Below, in pieces: positions 8,197 through 16,280 of a stretch of 38,360 bases of DNA; within the stretch, counting starts at the first letter, position 1, and every line of letters starts with the position of its first letter. A model generated the notes under the pieces. That model searched no databases. It was not told the DNA's origin and worked only from the letters and a program-made list of their open reading frames with translations. Origin of the DNA: Candidatus Eiseniibacteriota bacterium (GTDB taxonomy: Bacteria; Orphanbacterota; Orphanbacteria; Orphanbacterales; Orphanbacteraceae); NCBI GenBank assembly GCA_024276995.1, contig JAJRWB010000003.1:1-38360 (forward strand). Reading direction: 5' to 3'. The translations under genes were made by a program, and so were the position numbers.

Positions 8197-9672
8197 TCAG
8201 TAAATCGCGTGTTCGGACGTCTTTGCCGTCCCCGCCGGCTCGAGGGCGGCGTCGAGACTCTCCCTGAGGATCGCCCCGATTCTGCGGAAACTCTCCTCGG
8301 TACGGCCTTCGTAGCGCATGTGAACCGTCCCCTCTTCCGCGGCGGCGGCGATGATTCCCCAGGCGCCCTCCCCGTGGACGGCGACCGCCGAGCGTGCCTC
8401 GGTCTCCACCGAGACGATTCCGCCGCCGTTGCCGGCGCACTCCTTCAGGTACTCGGCGACCGGCCCGATCGGATCGGCGCCGGCGCGGAAGGGGATCACC
8501 TTCTCGAGTGCCACGTATCTATCGATTTCGGGGAGCACCGAGCGGAGCGTTTCCCGCCGGCCGCTTTCGCTCCGCCGCCGAGCGATAATTTCCGCGAGGC
8601 GGAGCGCGGCGTACAGGCCGTCGTCGTTGCCGTACGAGCGGTCGGCGAAATGGTAGTGGCCGTCCGACGATCCGGCGAGAAGCACTTCACCGCCGTGGAT
8701 CGCGTGCATCAGGTGTCCGTGGCCCGACGGGACGCGCATCACCGTGGCGCCGCGCGGCTCGAGAAGCTCGTCGAGAAGATCACTCACGCCCAGGTCGCAC
8801 GCCACGCGGCAGCCGTCGACCCTCTCCGCCACCGACCGGGCGAAGAGCATGAGGAGGTGATCGGGGCGCACAGGCTCTCCCTTGTGGTCGACCACCCGAA
8901 CTCGGTCGCCGTCGCCGTCGAAGAGAACGCCGAAATCGGCCTTCGCGGCGCGCACGGCGGAGCCCGTTTCATTCAGAAATAAGGGATCGGATGGGTCGTG
9001 GGCCTGCGATTGTTTCGGCCCTTCCAGGGAGCAGCCGTATTTCAGCACGCGGCAACCGAGTCGTGTGAACGCCACCGGGGCGGTGAGCGACGCCGCGCCG
9101 TTTCCTCCGGCCACCACCACGCGGAGCGGTCCGTTGCGGTTGAGCGCCTTGAGCGGCGCGAACTCTCTTTGCAGCGTGCGGAGGTAGTCGGGAACCATGT
9201 TGAGGTACGTCACTCTTCCCGCCATCGGGAGGAGGTCGCGCCTTCCCAGGCTTCGTGCCTGGGAGAGGATCTCCTCCACGGTGCGCCCGGGGAGGGGCTG
9301 GCGCCCGAGGTAGAAGCGGATGCCGTTCCAGCCGGCCGCGCGGTGGCTCCCGGTGACGATCACGGCGCCGTCGGTCTTCAAACGGTGAATGCTGAAGTAG
9401 ACGAGCGGCGCCGGCGCGAGGCCGACGTTGAGCACGTTCACCCCCTCGGCGGCGAGGCCGCGCTGGAAGGCGTTCTGGAGATCGATCGAACTCGGCCGCG
9501 CGTCGAAGCCGAGGGCGAGGCGATACGGTTTCCCCTTCTTGTGATGGAACGCCTCCCGCACAAAGACGCCGAAAGCCCTGCCGAGCGGGACGAGGAAGTC
9601 GGGGGTGAGCGAGAGACAGTGCAGTCCCCGCACTTCGTTCTCCTCGACGATCAGCTTGTAGTCTTCCCTCAC
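8197..9672 (-). CDS. manB: Phosphomannomutase/phosphoglucomutase (alpha-D-phosphohexomutase family)
   Basis: The preferred start is a GTG at 9670-9672 with GGAAGG eight bases upstream, giving 491 residues; an ATG frame start at 9792 would add a 40-residue extension unlike the family. The enzyme interconverts hexose 6- and 1-phosphates, which feeds sugar-nucleotide synthesis for surface glycans. The N-terminus VEENEVRGL corresponds to the usual YDIRG box. The catalytic phosphoserine loop reads TGSHRAAGWNGIRF in place of the common T(A/G)SHNPP.YNG. The metal loop is DGDGDRVRVVD. The sugar-specificity loop is LLAGSSDGHYHF instead of the more usual GEMSGH, followed by the family-typical YGNDDGLYAALRLAE. 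A C-terminal phosphate-binding box RYEGRTEESF is present. The changes in the serine and sugar loops leave substrate preference open. The gene stands alone between a kinase and the enoyl reductase. Confidence 0.88.
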   Translation of the reverse strand: MREDYKLIVEENEVRGLHCLSLTPDFLVPLGRAFGVFVREAFHHKKGKPYRLALGFDARPSSIDLQNAFQRGLAAEGVNVLNVGLAPAPLVYFSIHRLKTDGAVIVTGSHRAAGWNGIRFYLGRQPLPGRTVEEILSQARSLGRRDLLPMAGRVTYLNMVPDYLRTLQREFAPLKALNRNGPLRVVVAGGNGAASLTAPVAFTRLGCRVLKYGCSLEGPKQSQAHDPSDPLFLNETGSAVRAAKADFGVLFDGDGDRVRVVDHKGEPVRPDHLLMLFARSVAERVDGCRVACDLGVSDLLDELLEPRGATVMRVPSGHGHLMHAIHGGEVLLAGSSDGHYHFADRSYGNDDGLYAALRLAEIIARRRSESGRRETLRSVLPEIDRYVALEKVIPFRAGADPIGPVAEYLKECAGNGGGIVSVETEARSAVAVHGEGAWGIIAAAAEEGTVHMRYEGRTEESFRRIGAILRESLDAALEPAGTAKTSEHAIY

Positions 9673-9794
9673 TGTGCCCACCTTCCGGGTCGCGGTCGAC
9701 GCTGCTGGTGGGAGATTCGGCCCGGAGAAGGTGTCTCTTGAATGGAGGGTCGCCGCGCATCGCCCCCCGGCGGGCGCGGCACGGGGCATCACGA

Positions 9795-10598
9795 TCAGAC
9801 GGGCAGGGTGTACCCGCCGTCGGCGATCACCGTTTCACCGGTGATCCAACGCGCGGCGGGGGAGGCGAGCAGTTCGATCACCGCCGCCACTTCGCCGGCG
9901 GTCTGCACCTTTCCGCCGACTCCCCGCTTCGTCGCGGATGCGAGAAGCTCGCTTCGATTCGGGAAGAGGGCGAGGGAATCGGTGGCCACCACCCCCGCCG
10001 AAACGGCGTTCACCGTGATCCCCTCCGGCTTCAGCTCCACGGCGAGATAGCGGACGAGTGCTTCGATCGCCGCCTTCGACGCCCCGATGGCGGCGTAGTT
10101 CGGGATCACCCGCGCCGAACCCATGCTGGTGACGGCGATAATCGCCGGGTTCGGCCGGCCACGCATGAGCGGCACGGCGCGCTGGGCACCGAAGAGGAGC
10201 GCCCGGGCGTTCACGTCGATCGAGCGCGCCCAGTCGCGCGCCGTCAATTCGAGCGCCGGCTTGAGCACGCCTGTTGCGGCGTTCGAGACGAAAAGATCGA
10301 GGCCGCCGAACGTCTCTTCCACTTTCCGGAACATCGTGTCGAGGTGCGCTTCGTTCCCCACGTTCGCCCGGATCGGAAGGGCGCGGACACCGTGCTCTTC
10401 GATCGCCGCTGCGGTCTCGGCGGCGGCGGTGCGGTTCGAGAGGAAGCAAAACGCCACGTCGATGCCGCGCCGGGCGAAAAGGAGAGCGCTCGCCCTGCCG
10501 ATACCGCGCGACCCGCCGGTGATCAGCGCGACGCGGCGGTTTTTCGAGGCGGAAGGCGCTCCGCCGGGTGTCGGTTCCGAACGCTCGTCTCGGTTCAT
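9795..10598 (-). CDS. fabL: FabL-type enoyl-[acyl-carrier-protein] reductase (SDR superfamily)
   Basis: A 267-residue short-chain dehydrogenase from the ATG at 10596-10598, with AGGAG about seven bases upstream. The NAD(P)-binding motif TGGSRGIG lies at about residues 28-35. The family is decided by the active site and by overall similarity to Bacillus FabL. SNAATGVLKPALEL, NARALLFGAQRAV, YAAIGASKAAIEALVRYLAV and FPNRSELL match the corresponding FabL segments closely. Its catalytic Tyr and Lys are separated by six residues (YAAIGASK), the enoyl-reductase spacing, rather than the YxxxK of ordinary SDRs. The enzyme would carry out the last reductive step of type II fatty-acid elongation, where the FabL type is largely insensitive to triclosan. 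A short N-terminal extension (about 20 residues) is Pro/Ser-rich. It is divergent from a ferredoxin gene across 68 bases. Confidence 0.85.
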   Translation of the reverse strand: MNRDERSEPTPGGAPSASKNRRVALITGGSRGIGRASALLFARRGIDVAFCFLSNRTAAAETAAAIEEHGVRALPIRANVGNEAHLDTMFRKVEETFGGLDLFVSNAATGVLKPALELTARDWARSIDVNARALLFGAQRAVPLMRGRPNPAIIAVTSMGSARVIPNYAAIGASKAAIEALVRYLAVELKPEGITVNAVSAGVVATDSLALFPNRSELLASATKRGVGGKVQTAGEVAAVIELLASPAARWITGETVIADGGYTLPV

Positions 10599-10666
10599 GG
10601 CGAATCTCCTGTTGCCCGCCGCGCTCGGCGGCATTAGCTTCTTCGAATGGACGGGAACGATTATAG

Positions 10667-10990
10667 ATGAGCGACGCGGCGCGGCCAATGAAGATGGTGC
10701 GTATCCTCTTTCTTCCCTCGGGAAGGGAGGTGGAAGTCCCGCAGGGGGATGACATCCTCTCGGGCGCGCTTCGCGAAGGGGTGCCGATCCGGACGAGCTG
10801 CGGCGGGAACGCGCGGTGCGGAAGCTGCCTCGTCGACGTGGTCGAGGGGGCGGACAACCTGAACGGTGTGAAGGTGGATGAGAAGGACTACCTCGCCGCG
10901 AAGACCCACCGTCTCGCGTGCAGGGCGCGGGTCTTCGGCCCGGTGACGGTCCGCTGCGTGCTCGAACCGGAAGGCGGGCGACCCGGTTGA
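10667..10990 (+). CDS. Small [2Fe-2S] ferredoxin, adrenodoxin-type cysteine spacing
   Basis: A 107-residue soluble electron carrier. Cys45, Cys51, Cys54 and Cys85 form a C-x5-C-x2-C-x30-C pattern (TSCGGNARCGSC, then RLACRARV). That is the adrenodoxin/Isc-type spacing rather than the C-x4-C-x2-C of plant-type ferredoxins. The beta-grasp framework around it is intact (VRILFLPSGREVEVPQGDDI at the start, and FGPVTVRCV near the end). Starts at 10667, 10688 or 10694 are all possible; none has a good ribosome binding site. It is divergent from the fabL-type gene and convergent with the glutamate dehydrogenase gene (26-base gap). The redox partner is not encoded next to it. A similar cysteine spacing occurs in the N-terminal domain of corrinoid-activating ASKHA proteins, but here the domain stands alone. 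Confidence 0.87.
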   Translation: MSDAARPMKMVRILFLPSGREVEVPQGDDILSGALREGVPIRTSCGGNARCGSCLVDVVEGADNLNGVKVDEKDYLAAKTHRLACRARVFGPVTVRCVLEPEGGRPG

Positions 10991-11016
10991 GGGCGTCTCC
11001 CCGTGGGGCGCGTTCT

Positions 11017-12453
11017 CTACGGAAAGATTCCCATCTCGAGATATGAGGTTCCGATTTTTCGGATCGCCGACACGTAGGCGGCGGTGCGCAGATCCTCGAT
11101 CTTCTTGTGTCGCATCATCACGTCGCGGATTTCGAGGTACGCATCCACCATCGTCTGCTCGAGTCCGGAGTGAACGAGATCCCGCTCGTCGCCGCCATGG
11201 ACGATCCGTTTCCTCTGCTTCGCCGGGAGCGTTCTTTTCGACAATCCCTCGGCGGCGTCGAGCATACTCCCCCGCTGCATCTCGCCGATCCTCTTTTCCA
11301 GGCGGCCGAAGCGCATGTGGGAGAGGTTCTTGCTCCATTCGAAGTACGACACCGTCACGCCGCCCGCGTTGAGGAAGATGTCGGGCAGCACAATCGCTCC
11401 GCGTTTCAGCAGGTACTCCTCCGCTCCCGGCGTGGTCGGCCCGTTCGCCGCCTCGGCGATGATCTTCGCCTTCACTTTCGCGCGGTTTTCCATGGTGATC
11501 TGGTTTTCGAGCGCCGCCGGAATGAGGATGTCGCACTCCACCTCGAGACAGTGCGTTCCCTTCGCCGTCGTCTTCGCCCCGGGGAAGTTCCGGATCGAAC
11601 CGGTGCGGTGCCGGTGCTCGGCGAGGGCGGTGACGTCGATCCCCTTCGGGTTGTGCACCGTGCCGTCCCACTCCCCCACGGCGACGATCTTCGCGCCGTC
11701 TTCGTTGAAAAGGGTGGATGCCGCGTAGAAACCGACGTTGCCGAATCCCTGGACGGCGACCCTCTTCCCTTCCAGAGTGCCGGCAAGGCCCAGGCGCCTC
11801 AGATCCTTCTGGTGGCGGAACACTTCGCGAAGCGCGTAGATCACGCCGAGGCCGGTCGCCTCGCGCCGCCCATTGATCCCTCCCTGGCTGAGCGGCTTGC
11901 CGGTGACGCACGCCATGTTGTCGAGCCCTCCGGGGTGGAAGACGTCGTACGTGTCGGCGATCCACGCCATCTCGCGCTCACCCGTGCCGTAGTCGGGGGC
12001 GGGCACGTTCACCCCCGGACCGATGAATTCCTTCTTGATCAGCTCGGTGGTGTAGCGGCGGGTGATCCTCTCGAGCTGTTCGGCGCTGTAATTTCGCGGT
12101 CGGACGCGAACGCCCCCCTTCGAGCCGCCGAAGGGAACGTTCACGATGGCGCACTTGTACGTCATCAGTGCGGCGAGGGCCATCACCTCGTCCTGGGTGA
12201 CCATCATGCTGTAGCGGATCCCGCCCTTGAGCGGTTTCTTGTGATGGGAGTGTTCGGCGCGCCACGCCTCGAACATTTCGTACCGCTTGCCGATGCGGAC
12301 CGGAAAGCGGACGTAATAGACGTTGCTGCATGTCTTGATCTGCTCGAGAAGCCCGGCGTGGAGCTTCACGTGCCGTGCCGCCCTGTCGAACTGGTCGTTG
12401 ACGATGTGATTCAGATTGAGGTCTTCGACGGCGGCTCTCTTTCGCGTGGCCAA
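11017..12453 (-). CDS. gdhA: Glutamate dehydrogenase (Glu/Leu/Phe/Val dehydrogenase family)
   Basis: A 478-residue enzyme that interconverts glutamate with 2-oxoglutarate and ammonia. The start is TTG (12451-12453): AGGAG sits six bases upstream, and no ATG or GTG lies between it and conserved sequence. Substrate-side motifs include KPLKGGIRYS, MTYKCAIVNVPFGGSKGGV (with the conserved Lys residues) and a P-A-P-D-Y-G-T-G segment around the catalytic Asp. The dinucleotide-binding motif is VQGFGNVG in the second domain. IIAEAANGPTTPGAEEYL and LPDIFLNAGGVTVSYFEW are classic for the hexameric family. The C-terminal region (about 370-478) is somewhat longer than the shortest members because of a basic insertion (LPAKQRKRIVHGGDERDLVH). 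It is a single-gene unit with its own promoter at 12505-12534. The family cannot tell NAD from NADP by eye, but the absence of a biosynthetic neighbour fits a catabolic role. Confidence 0.93.
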   Translation of the reverse strand: MATRKRAAVEDLNLNHIVNDQFDRAARHVKLHAGLLEQIKTCSNVYYVRFPVRIGKRYEMFEAWRAEHSHHKKPLKGGIRYSMMVTQDEVMALAALMTYKCAIVNVPFGGSKGGVRVRPRNYSAEQLERITRRYTTELIKKEFIGPGVNVPAPDYGTGEREMAWIADTYDVFHPGGLDNMACVTGKPLSQGGINGRREATGLGVIYALREVFRHQKDLRRLGLAGTLEGKRVAVQGFGNVGFYAASTLFNEDGAKIVAVGEWDGTVHNPKGIDVTALAEHRHRTGSIRNFPGAKTTAKGTHCLEVECDILIPAALENQITMENRAKVKAKIIAEAANGPTTPGAEEYLLKRGAIVLPDIFLNAGGVTVSYFEWSKNLSHMRFGRLEKRIGEMQRGSMLDAAEGLSKRTLPAKQRKRIVHGGDERDLVHSGLEQTMVDAYLEIRDVMMRHKKIEDLRTAAYVSAIRKIGTSYLEMGIFP

Positions 12454-12504
12454 GGGTCTCTCCTATCGGTACGGGCACCGGGTAACGGGACGGATTCTGT
12501 ATGA

Positions 12505-12534
12505 ATTGTAGGGGCGGAACGGTCCTGAAGTCAA
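12505..12534 (-). promoter_or_regulatory. Sigma-70-type promoter of the glutamate dehydrogenase gene
   Basis: Minus strand: -35 TTGACT (12529-12534), an 18-base spacer, and -10 TACAAT (12505-12510). A start about seven bases on would leave a 5' leader of roughly 45 bases before the AGGAG and the TTG start codon. The same TACAAT with an 18-base spacer appears in front of the amidohydrolase operon. Confidence 0.7.
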
Positions 12535-12604
12535 CGCGGGGAAAGGGAGACGGCGCTGAACCGGGAGGCTTCCCGTATCCCCGGTGATGGAGATGGCTTG
12601 AAGC

Positions 12605-12633
12605 AGCCGGCCGGGGGCGCTCCCCGGCCGGCT
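12605..12633 (-). terminator. GC-rich hairpin downstream of pntB
   Basis: A perfect 12-base inverted repeat (AGCCGGCCGGGG / CCCCGGCCGGCT) with a five-base loop at 12617-12621 lies 24 bases past the pntB stop. No T-run follows on either strand. It is therefore terminator-like but not a textbook intrinsic terminator; it could also protect the 3' end of the transcript or insulate the gdh promoter. Confidence 0.5.
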
Positions 12634-12657
12634 TGAGCGTTCGATGGTACGCGGAGG

Positions 12658-14061
12658 CTACGCGTCCTTGATCGCCGCGATCAAATCGAGCATGTTCTGC
12701 TTCGCGTCGCCGAAGAACATCAGCGTGTTGTCCTTCGCGAAGAGCGGGTTCGGGATCCCGGCGAAACCGGGGCTGAGCGACCGCTTGATCACCACCACGG
12801 TGCGCGCATAGTCGACGTCGAGAATCGGCATGCCGGCGATCGGACTCGTCGGATCCTCGCGGGCCGACGGGTTCACCACGTCGTTGGCGCCGAGGACGAT
12901 GGCAAGATCGCACTGGGCGAATGCCGGGTTGATCAGGTCCATTTCCACCAACTCGTCATACGGCACGTCCGCCTCGGCGAGGAGGACGTTCATATGGCCG
13001 GGCATCCGTCCCGCCACCGGGTGGATCGCATATTTCACGTCGGTGCCGTTCGCCTTGAGCATATTGGCGAGATCGCGCACGGCGTGCTGTGCCTGGGCGA
13101 CGGCGAGTCCGTAACCGGGGACGATGATCACCGAGCTGAGCCCGTCGAGCATCATCGCCACTTCCTCGGCGGACGTCGCCTTGATCTTCCCCTCGTAGAT
13201 CTCGTCGGCGCCGGGAACCGACGCCATCGCGTCGCCTCCCCACGTTCCGAAGAGCACGTTGTTCAAAGAGCGGTTCATCGCCTTGCACATGATGAGCGTC
13301 AGGATGATCCCCGACGCCCCGACGAGCGATCCGGCGATGATGAGCACCGTGTTGTCGAGCACGAAGCCGGTCGCCGCGGCGGCGAGGCCGGAGTACGAGT
13401 TCAACAGCGTGATCACCACCGGCATGTCCGCCCCGCCGATCGGGATCACCACGAGCACGCCGAGCACGGCGGAGACGAGCATCACGTACCAATAGAGTTC
13501 ATACTGTCCCGACGGATCGCCGACGATCATCACGATGAGGGCGAGACAGGCGAGGGCAAAGAGTGCTTTCACCACCTGGTCGCCCGGGTACTTCACATTC
13601 CCGCTGAACGCGAAGCCCCGCAGCTTGATGAAGGCGATCATGCTGCCGGTGAAGGTCACCATGCCGATCAGGCCGGAAGCGCCCGCCGCGATGGCGAACT
13701 GGGTCACCGGCACCTCCACCGTGCCGCCGTGGGCGTAGCGGAAAAGCTCCGCCCCCGCCACGAGCGCCGAGGCGACACCGCCGAAGCCGTTGAACACCGC
13801 CACCAGCTCGGGCATGGCGGTCATTTCGATCTTCACGGCCATGACCGCGCCGATCACCGTGCCGAGGGCGAGCCCGGCGATGATCCACTGGTAGGTCATC
13901 ACGTTCCGGTCCACCAGGGTGACCACGATGGCGATCAGCATGCCGAACGCGCCGAGCCGGTTCCCCCGCACCGCCGTCCGCGGATGGGTCAGCCCTTTTA
14001 ATCCGAAGATGAAGAGGACCGAAGCGAGCAGATAGGCAAGATTCGTCACAATCGGATTCAT
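12658..14061 (-). CDS. pntB: NAD(P) transhydrogenase beta subunit (domains II-C and III)
   Basis: A 467-residue subunit of the proton-translocating transhydrogenase, which uses the proton motive force to reduce NADP+ with NADH. The N-terminal about 270 residues hold eight to nine membrane helices, including RLGAFGMLIAIVVTLVDRNV, the conserved VFNGFGGVASALVAGAEL loop and the GADMPVVITLLNSYSGLAAA segment. The C-terminal domain binds NADP(H). VIIVPGYGLAVAQAQHAV is its dinucleotide motif, followed by YAIHPVAGRMPGHMNVLLAEADVPYD and the GANDVVNPSA box. The protein ends with FFGDAKQNMLDLI, as in the family. The gap to the upstream alpha-2 gene is four bases. Length and motifs are complete. Confidence 0.97.
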   Translation of the reverse strand: MNPIVTNLAYLLASVLFIFGLKGLTHPRTAVRGNRLGAFGMLIAIVVTLVDRNVMTYQWIIAGLALGTVIGAVMAVKIEMTAMPELVAVFNGFGGVASALVAGAELFRYAHGGTVEVPVTQFAIAAGASGLIGMVTFTGSMIAFIKLRGFAFSGNVKYPGDQVVKALFALACLALIVMIVGDPSGQYELYWYVMLVSAVLGVLVVIPIGGADMPVVITLLNSYSGLAAAATGFVLDNTVLIIAGSLVGASGIILTLIMCKAMNRSLNNVLFGTWGGDAMASVPGADEIYEGKIKATSAEEVAMMLDGLSSVIIVPGYGLAVAQAQHAVRDLANMLKANGTDVKYAIHPVAGRMPGHMNVLLAEADVPYDELVEMDLINPAFAQCDLAIVLGANDVVNPSAREDPTSPIAGMPILDVDYARTVVVIKRSLSPGFAGIPNPLFAKDNTLMFFGDAKQNMLDLIAAIKDA

Positions 14062-14065
14062 TTGC

Positions 14066-14347
14066 TCAGCCCTTCTTCTTCTTGAACATTTCGAGCATGC
14101 GGTTGGTCACCATGAATCCGCCCACTACGTTGAGGGTGGCGAAGAACACGGCGAGAAAACCGAGCAGCGTGGTGACCTGGTTATGCTGCGACCCCGCCGC
14201 CAGGAGCGCACCGATGATCGAAATACCCGAGATGGCGTTCGACCCGGACATGAGCGGCGTGTGCAGTGTCGGCGGTACCTTCGTGATGATCTCGAACCCG
14301 ACGAAAATCGCCAGGATGAAGATCGTCAGGAGAAGAACGAGTTCCAT
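14066..14347 (-). CDS. pntAB: NAD(P) transhydrogenase subunit alpha part 2 (membrane domain II-N)
   Basis: A 93-residue membrane protein with three to four helices that supplies the first membrane domain of transhydrogenase. The signature FEIITKVPPTLHTPLMSGSN is present at residues about 18-37, followed by AISGISIIGALLAAG and a C-terminal helix ending VVGGFMVTNRML. In Escherichia coli this domain is fused to the NAD-binding part of PntA. Here it is a separate gene, the arrangement known from Rhodospirillum rubrum. The gene lies 17 bases after the alpha-1 gene and four bases before pntB. The C-terminus is a short basic tail (KKKKG). Confidence 0.96.
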   Translation of the reverse strand: MELVLLLTIFILAIFVGFEIITKVPPTLHTPLMSGSNAISGISIIGALLAAGSQHNQVTTLLGFLAVFFATLNVVGGFMVTNRMLEMFKKKKG

Positions 14348-14364
14348 TGTGCGGCGTCCTCCCT

Positions 14365-15519
14365 TTATTCCTTGCCGATCGCCGCGAGCACCATCGGGTG
14401 AACGACTTCACCGTTTTGGGCTACCAGGGATCCGCTTGTGATTTCATCTTCCATGTCCAGCTCGATCTTTCCGTCCTTCAGGAGGTGGAGCAGGAAGGTT
14501 GCGACGTTTTTCGAATACATCTGGCTCGCGTGATGCGCGAGCTGCGAAGGGAGGTTCACCGCGCCGATGATCGTCACGCCGTGGCGCACCACCGTCTCGC
14601 CGGCCACCGTGAGAGCGCAGTTGCCCCCCTTTTCGGCGGCGAGATCGACGATCACCGAGCCGGGGCTCATTCCCTTCACCACGTCTTCGGCGACGAGCAC
14701 GGGGGATTTCTTCCCCGGCACGGCGGCGGTGGTGATCACAACGTCGGCGGCGCGGATATGGTCGGCCATCAGCTCCGCCTGCTTCCGTTTCTGCTCGTCG
14801 GTCAATTCCTTCGCGTATCCGCCGGCGTCCTCCGCTCCCTCCGTCTCGAGGGGAAGTTCGACGAACCGCGCACCGAGCGATTCGATCTGCTCTTTCACCG
14901 CCGGGCGGACGTCGTACGCCTCGACCACCGCGCCGAGGCGCTTCGCCGTGGCGATCGCCTGGAGCCCCGCCACGCCCGCGCCGAGGACGAACACCTTCGA
15001 AGGCTTGATCGTGCCGGCGGCGGTCATGAACATGGGGAAGAACTTCGGCAGGTTCGTCGCGCCGATCAGCACGGCGAGGTAGCCCGCCACCGACGCCATC
15101 GAGCTGAGCACGTCCATGCTCTGGGCTCGGGTGATCCGCGGCACCAGCTCGAGGGCGAATACGTTCGCTTTCTTCGCCGCGAGCTGTTTCATCATGTCGG
15201 TCGCGGCGAGCGGGTCGAGAGACGCCACGAGAAACTGCCCCTCGCGGAGCAGCGCGAGATCCGCCTCGGCGCCGTCCGGGTTCGCCCCGGCGCCGCGCAC
15301 CTGGGCGATGATATCGCATTCCGAGAAGAGCCGGGTGCGATCGGCGATGACGACGGCACCTTTCTGTTCGTACTCGCTGTCCGGGAAGCCGGCGGGAACT
15401 CCCGCGCCCGTTTCGATCGCCACTTCGACGCCCGCCTTCAGCAGCGACGGCACCGTCGCGGGGATCAGGGCCACGCGGCGCTCCCCCGGATACGTTTCTG
15501 CAGGTATTCCGATTTTCAC
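14365..15519 (-). CDS. pntAA: NAD(P) transhydrogenase subunit alpha part 1 (NAD-binding domain I)
   Basis: A 384-residue soluble subunit that binds NAD(H) and passes hydride to the PntB NADP domain. The GTG start (15517-15519) follows AGGAAAGG. KIGIPAETYPGERRVALIPA is the family N-terminus shared with alanine dehydrogenase. The nucleotide-binding fold carries VFVLGAGVAGLQAIATAKRLGA. The RQD-loop region and the mobile loop can be followed through VYDVRPAVKEQ-like and EGAEDAGGYAKEL segments. VVITTAAVPGKKSPVLV and GSVIVDLAAEKGGNCALT are conserved. The C-terminal linker ends before the membrane domain, which is encoded by the next gene. It is the first gene of a three-gene unit with a promoter at 15578-15608. 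Confidence 0.96.
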   Translation of the reverse strand: MKIGIPAETYPGERRVALIPATVPSLLKAGVEVAIETGAGVPAGFPDSEYEQKGAVVIADRTRLFSECDIIAQVRGAGANPDGAEADLALLREGQFLVASLDPLAATDMMKQLAAKKANVFALELVPRITRAQSMDVLSSMASVAGYLAVLIGATNLPKFFPMFMTAAGTIKPSKVFVLGAGVAGLQAIATAKRLGAVVEAYDVRPAVKEQIESLGARFVELPLETEGAEDAGGYAKELTDEQKRKQAELMADHIRAADVVITTAAVPGKKSPVLVAEDVVKGMSPGSVIVDLAAEKGGNCALTVAGETVVRHGVTIIGAVNLPSQLAHHASQMYSKNVATFLLHLLKDGKIELDMEDEITSGSLVAQNGEVVHPMVLAAIGKE

Positions 15520-15577
15520 GGCAGCCTTTCCTCTTCGTTAGATCGGGCAGGATGATACGGTTATTGGGAAACCGACG

Positions 15578-15608
15578 ATAATATCGAGCTATCGCGCTCG
15601 TCCGTCAA
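15578..15608 (-). promoter_or_regulatory. Probable promoter of the pnt operon
   Basis: Minus strand: TTGACG at 15603-15608 and TATTAT at 15578-15583, separated by 19 bases, about 60 bases upstream of the pntAA GTG start. The -10 element sits in the only AT-rich patch of the intergenic region. Confidence 0.5.
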
Positions 15609-15626
15609 CCCTAAATCGGCCGCCCA

Positions 15627-16280
15627 TCAGCCGGTTCTTCCGCTGCGGAGCAGATCGAGGAACTCTTCGCGGGCGCCGGTGATCACTTTTTCGGGTCCCA
15701 CGGCCTTGAAGAACCACGGTCCGCCGTCCCCTTCGATGATCCCGCCCATCAACCTCCAGCCCGGTTCGTTGTATGATTTCGCACCGCCCGGCATGCTGCT
15801 CACGTAGCGGCCGTTCACCTCGATCGTCGTGATGGTGAGCGAATTCGATTCGAGTTTATCGATCACCGCGTGGTCGATCGCCTTCGATCCGTCCTCCTGC
15901 TGGAACTGGCCCGCCCACCGGGCGAGATTCGACTCGGCGTCGCCCCCGCGGCCGACTCCGAAGTGGAAGAGCGTCACCTCACCGTCCGCCACCCCCGGCT
16001 CGGTCGACGGGATGCGGTACTGGCCGAGGCGCATGGCGGAACTCGGTCTTTCCGACACCCACCGGGATGGGATGGTGAAGGCGAGTCCGGCGGCGATCGT
16101 CTCGCCCGGCCGGGGCGTGATCGCGGCGATCCGTTGCGCCGCGCCGCCTCCCTGCGCGCCGCCGCCGGCGGATGTCGATTCGGAATCACCCCCTCCCGAG
16201 CACCCTGCCGCGATGAAGGCGATGAGCGCCGCGGCGGCGAGACGGCGGCCGGGGCGACGAAAAGGAATACGAACGATCAT
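15627..16280 (-). CDS. Exported lipoprotein of unknown function
   Basis: A 217-residue protein from an ATG preceded by GGAGGAG. The N-terminus is a lipoprotein signal: basic RRPGRR, a hydrophobic stretch, and the lipobox IAAGC (Cys27), followed by a low-complexity Gly/Ser/Ala linker. The rest (about residues 50-217) is a single compact domain. It contains FTIPSRWVSERPSSAMRLGQ and a later W-F-F-K-A-V-G-P motif. This is the style of lipoproteins in which a small alpha/beta domain predicts membrane-stress or foldase association, but I do not recognise a named family. Its ATG overlaps the stop of the M20 amidohydrolase gene by four bases, so it is the last gene of the amidohydrolase operon and its product is probably periplasmic, facing the same compartment as the exported amidohydrolases. 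Confidence 0.8.
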   Translation of the reverse strand: MIVRIPFRRPGRRLAAAALIAFIAAGCSGGGDSESTSAGGGAQGGGAAQRIAAITPRPGETIAAGLAFTIPSRWVSERPSSAMRLGQYRIPSTEPGVADGEVTLFHFGVGRGGDAESNLARWAGQFQQEDGSKAIDHAVIDKLESNSLTITTIEVNGRYVSSMPGGAKSYNEPGWRLMGGIIEGDGGPWFFKAVGPEKVITGAREEFLDLLRSGRTG

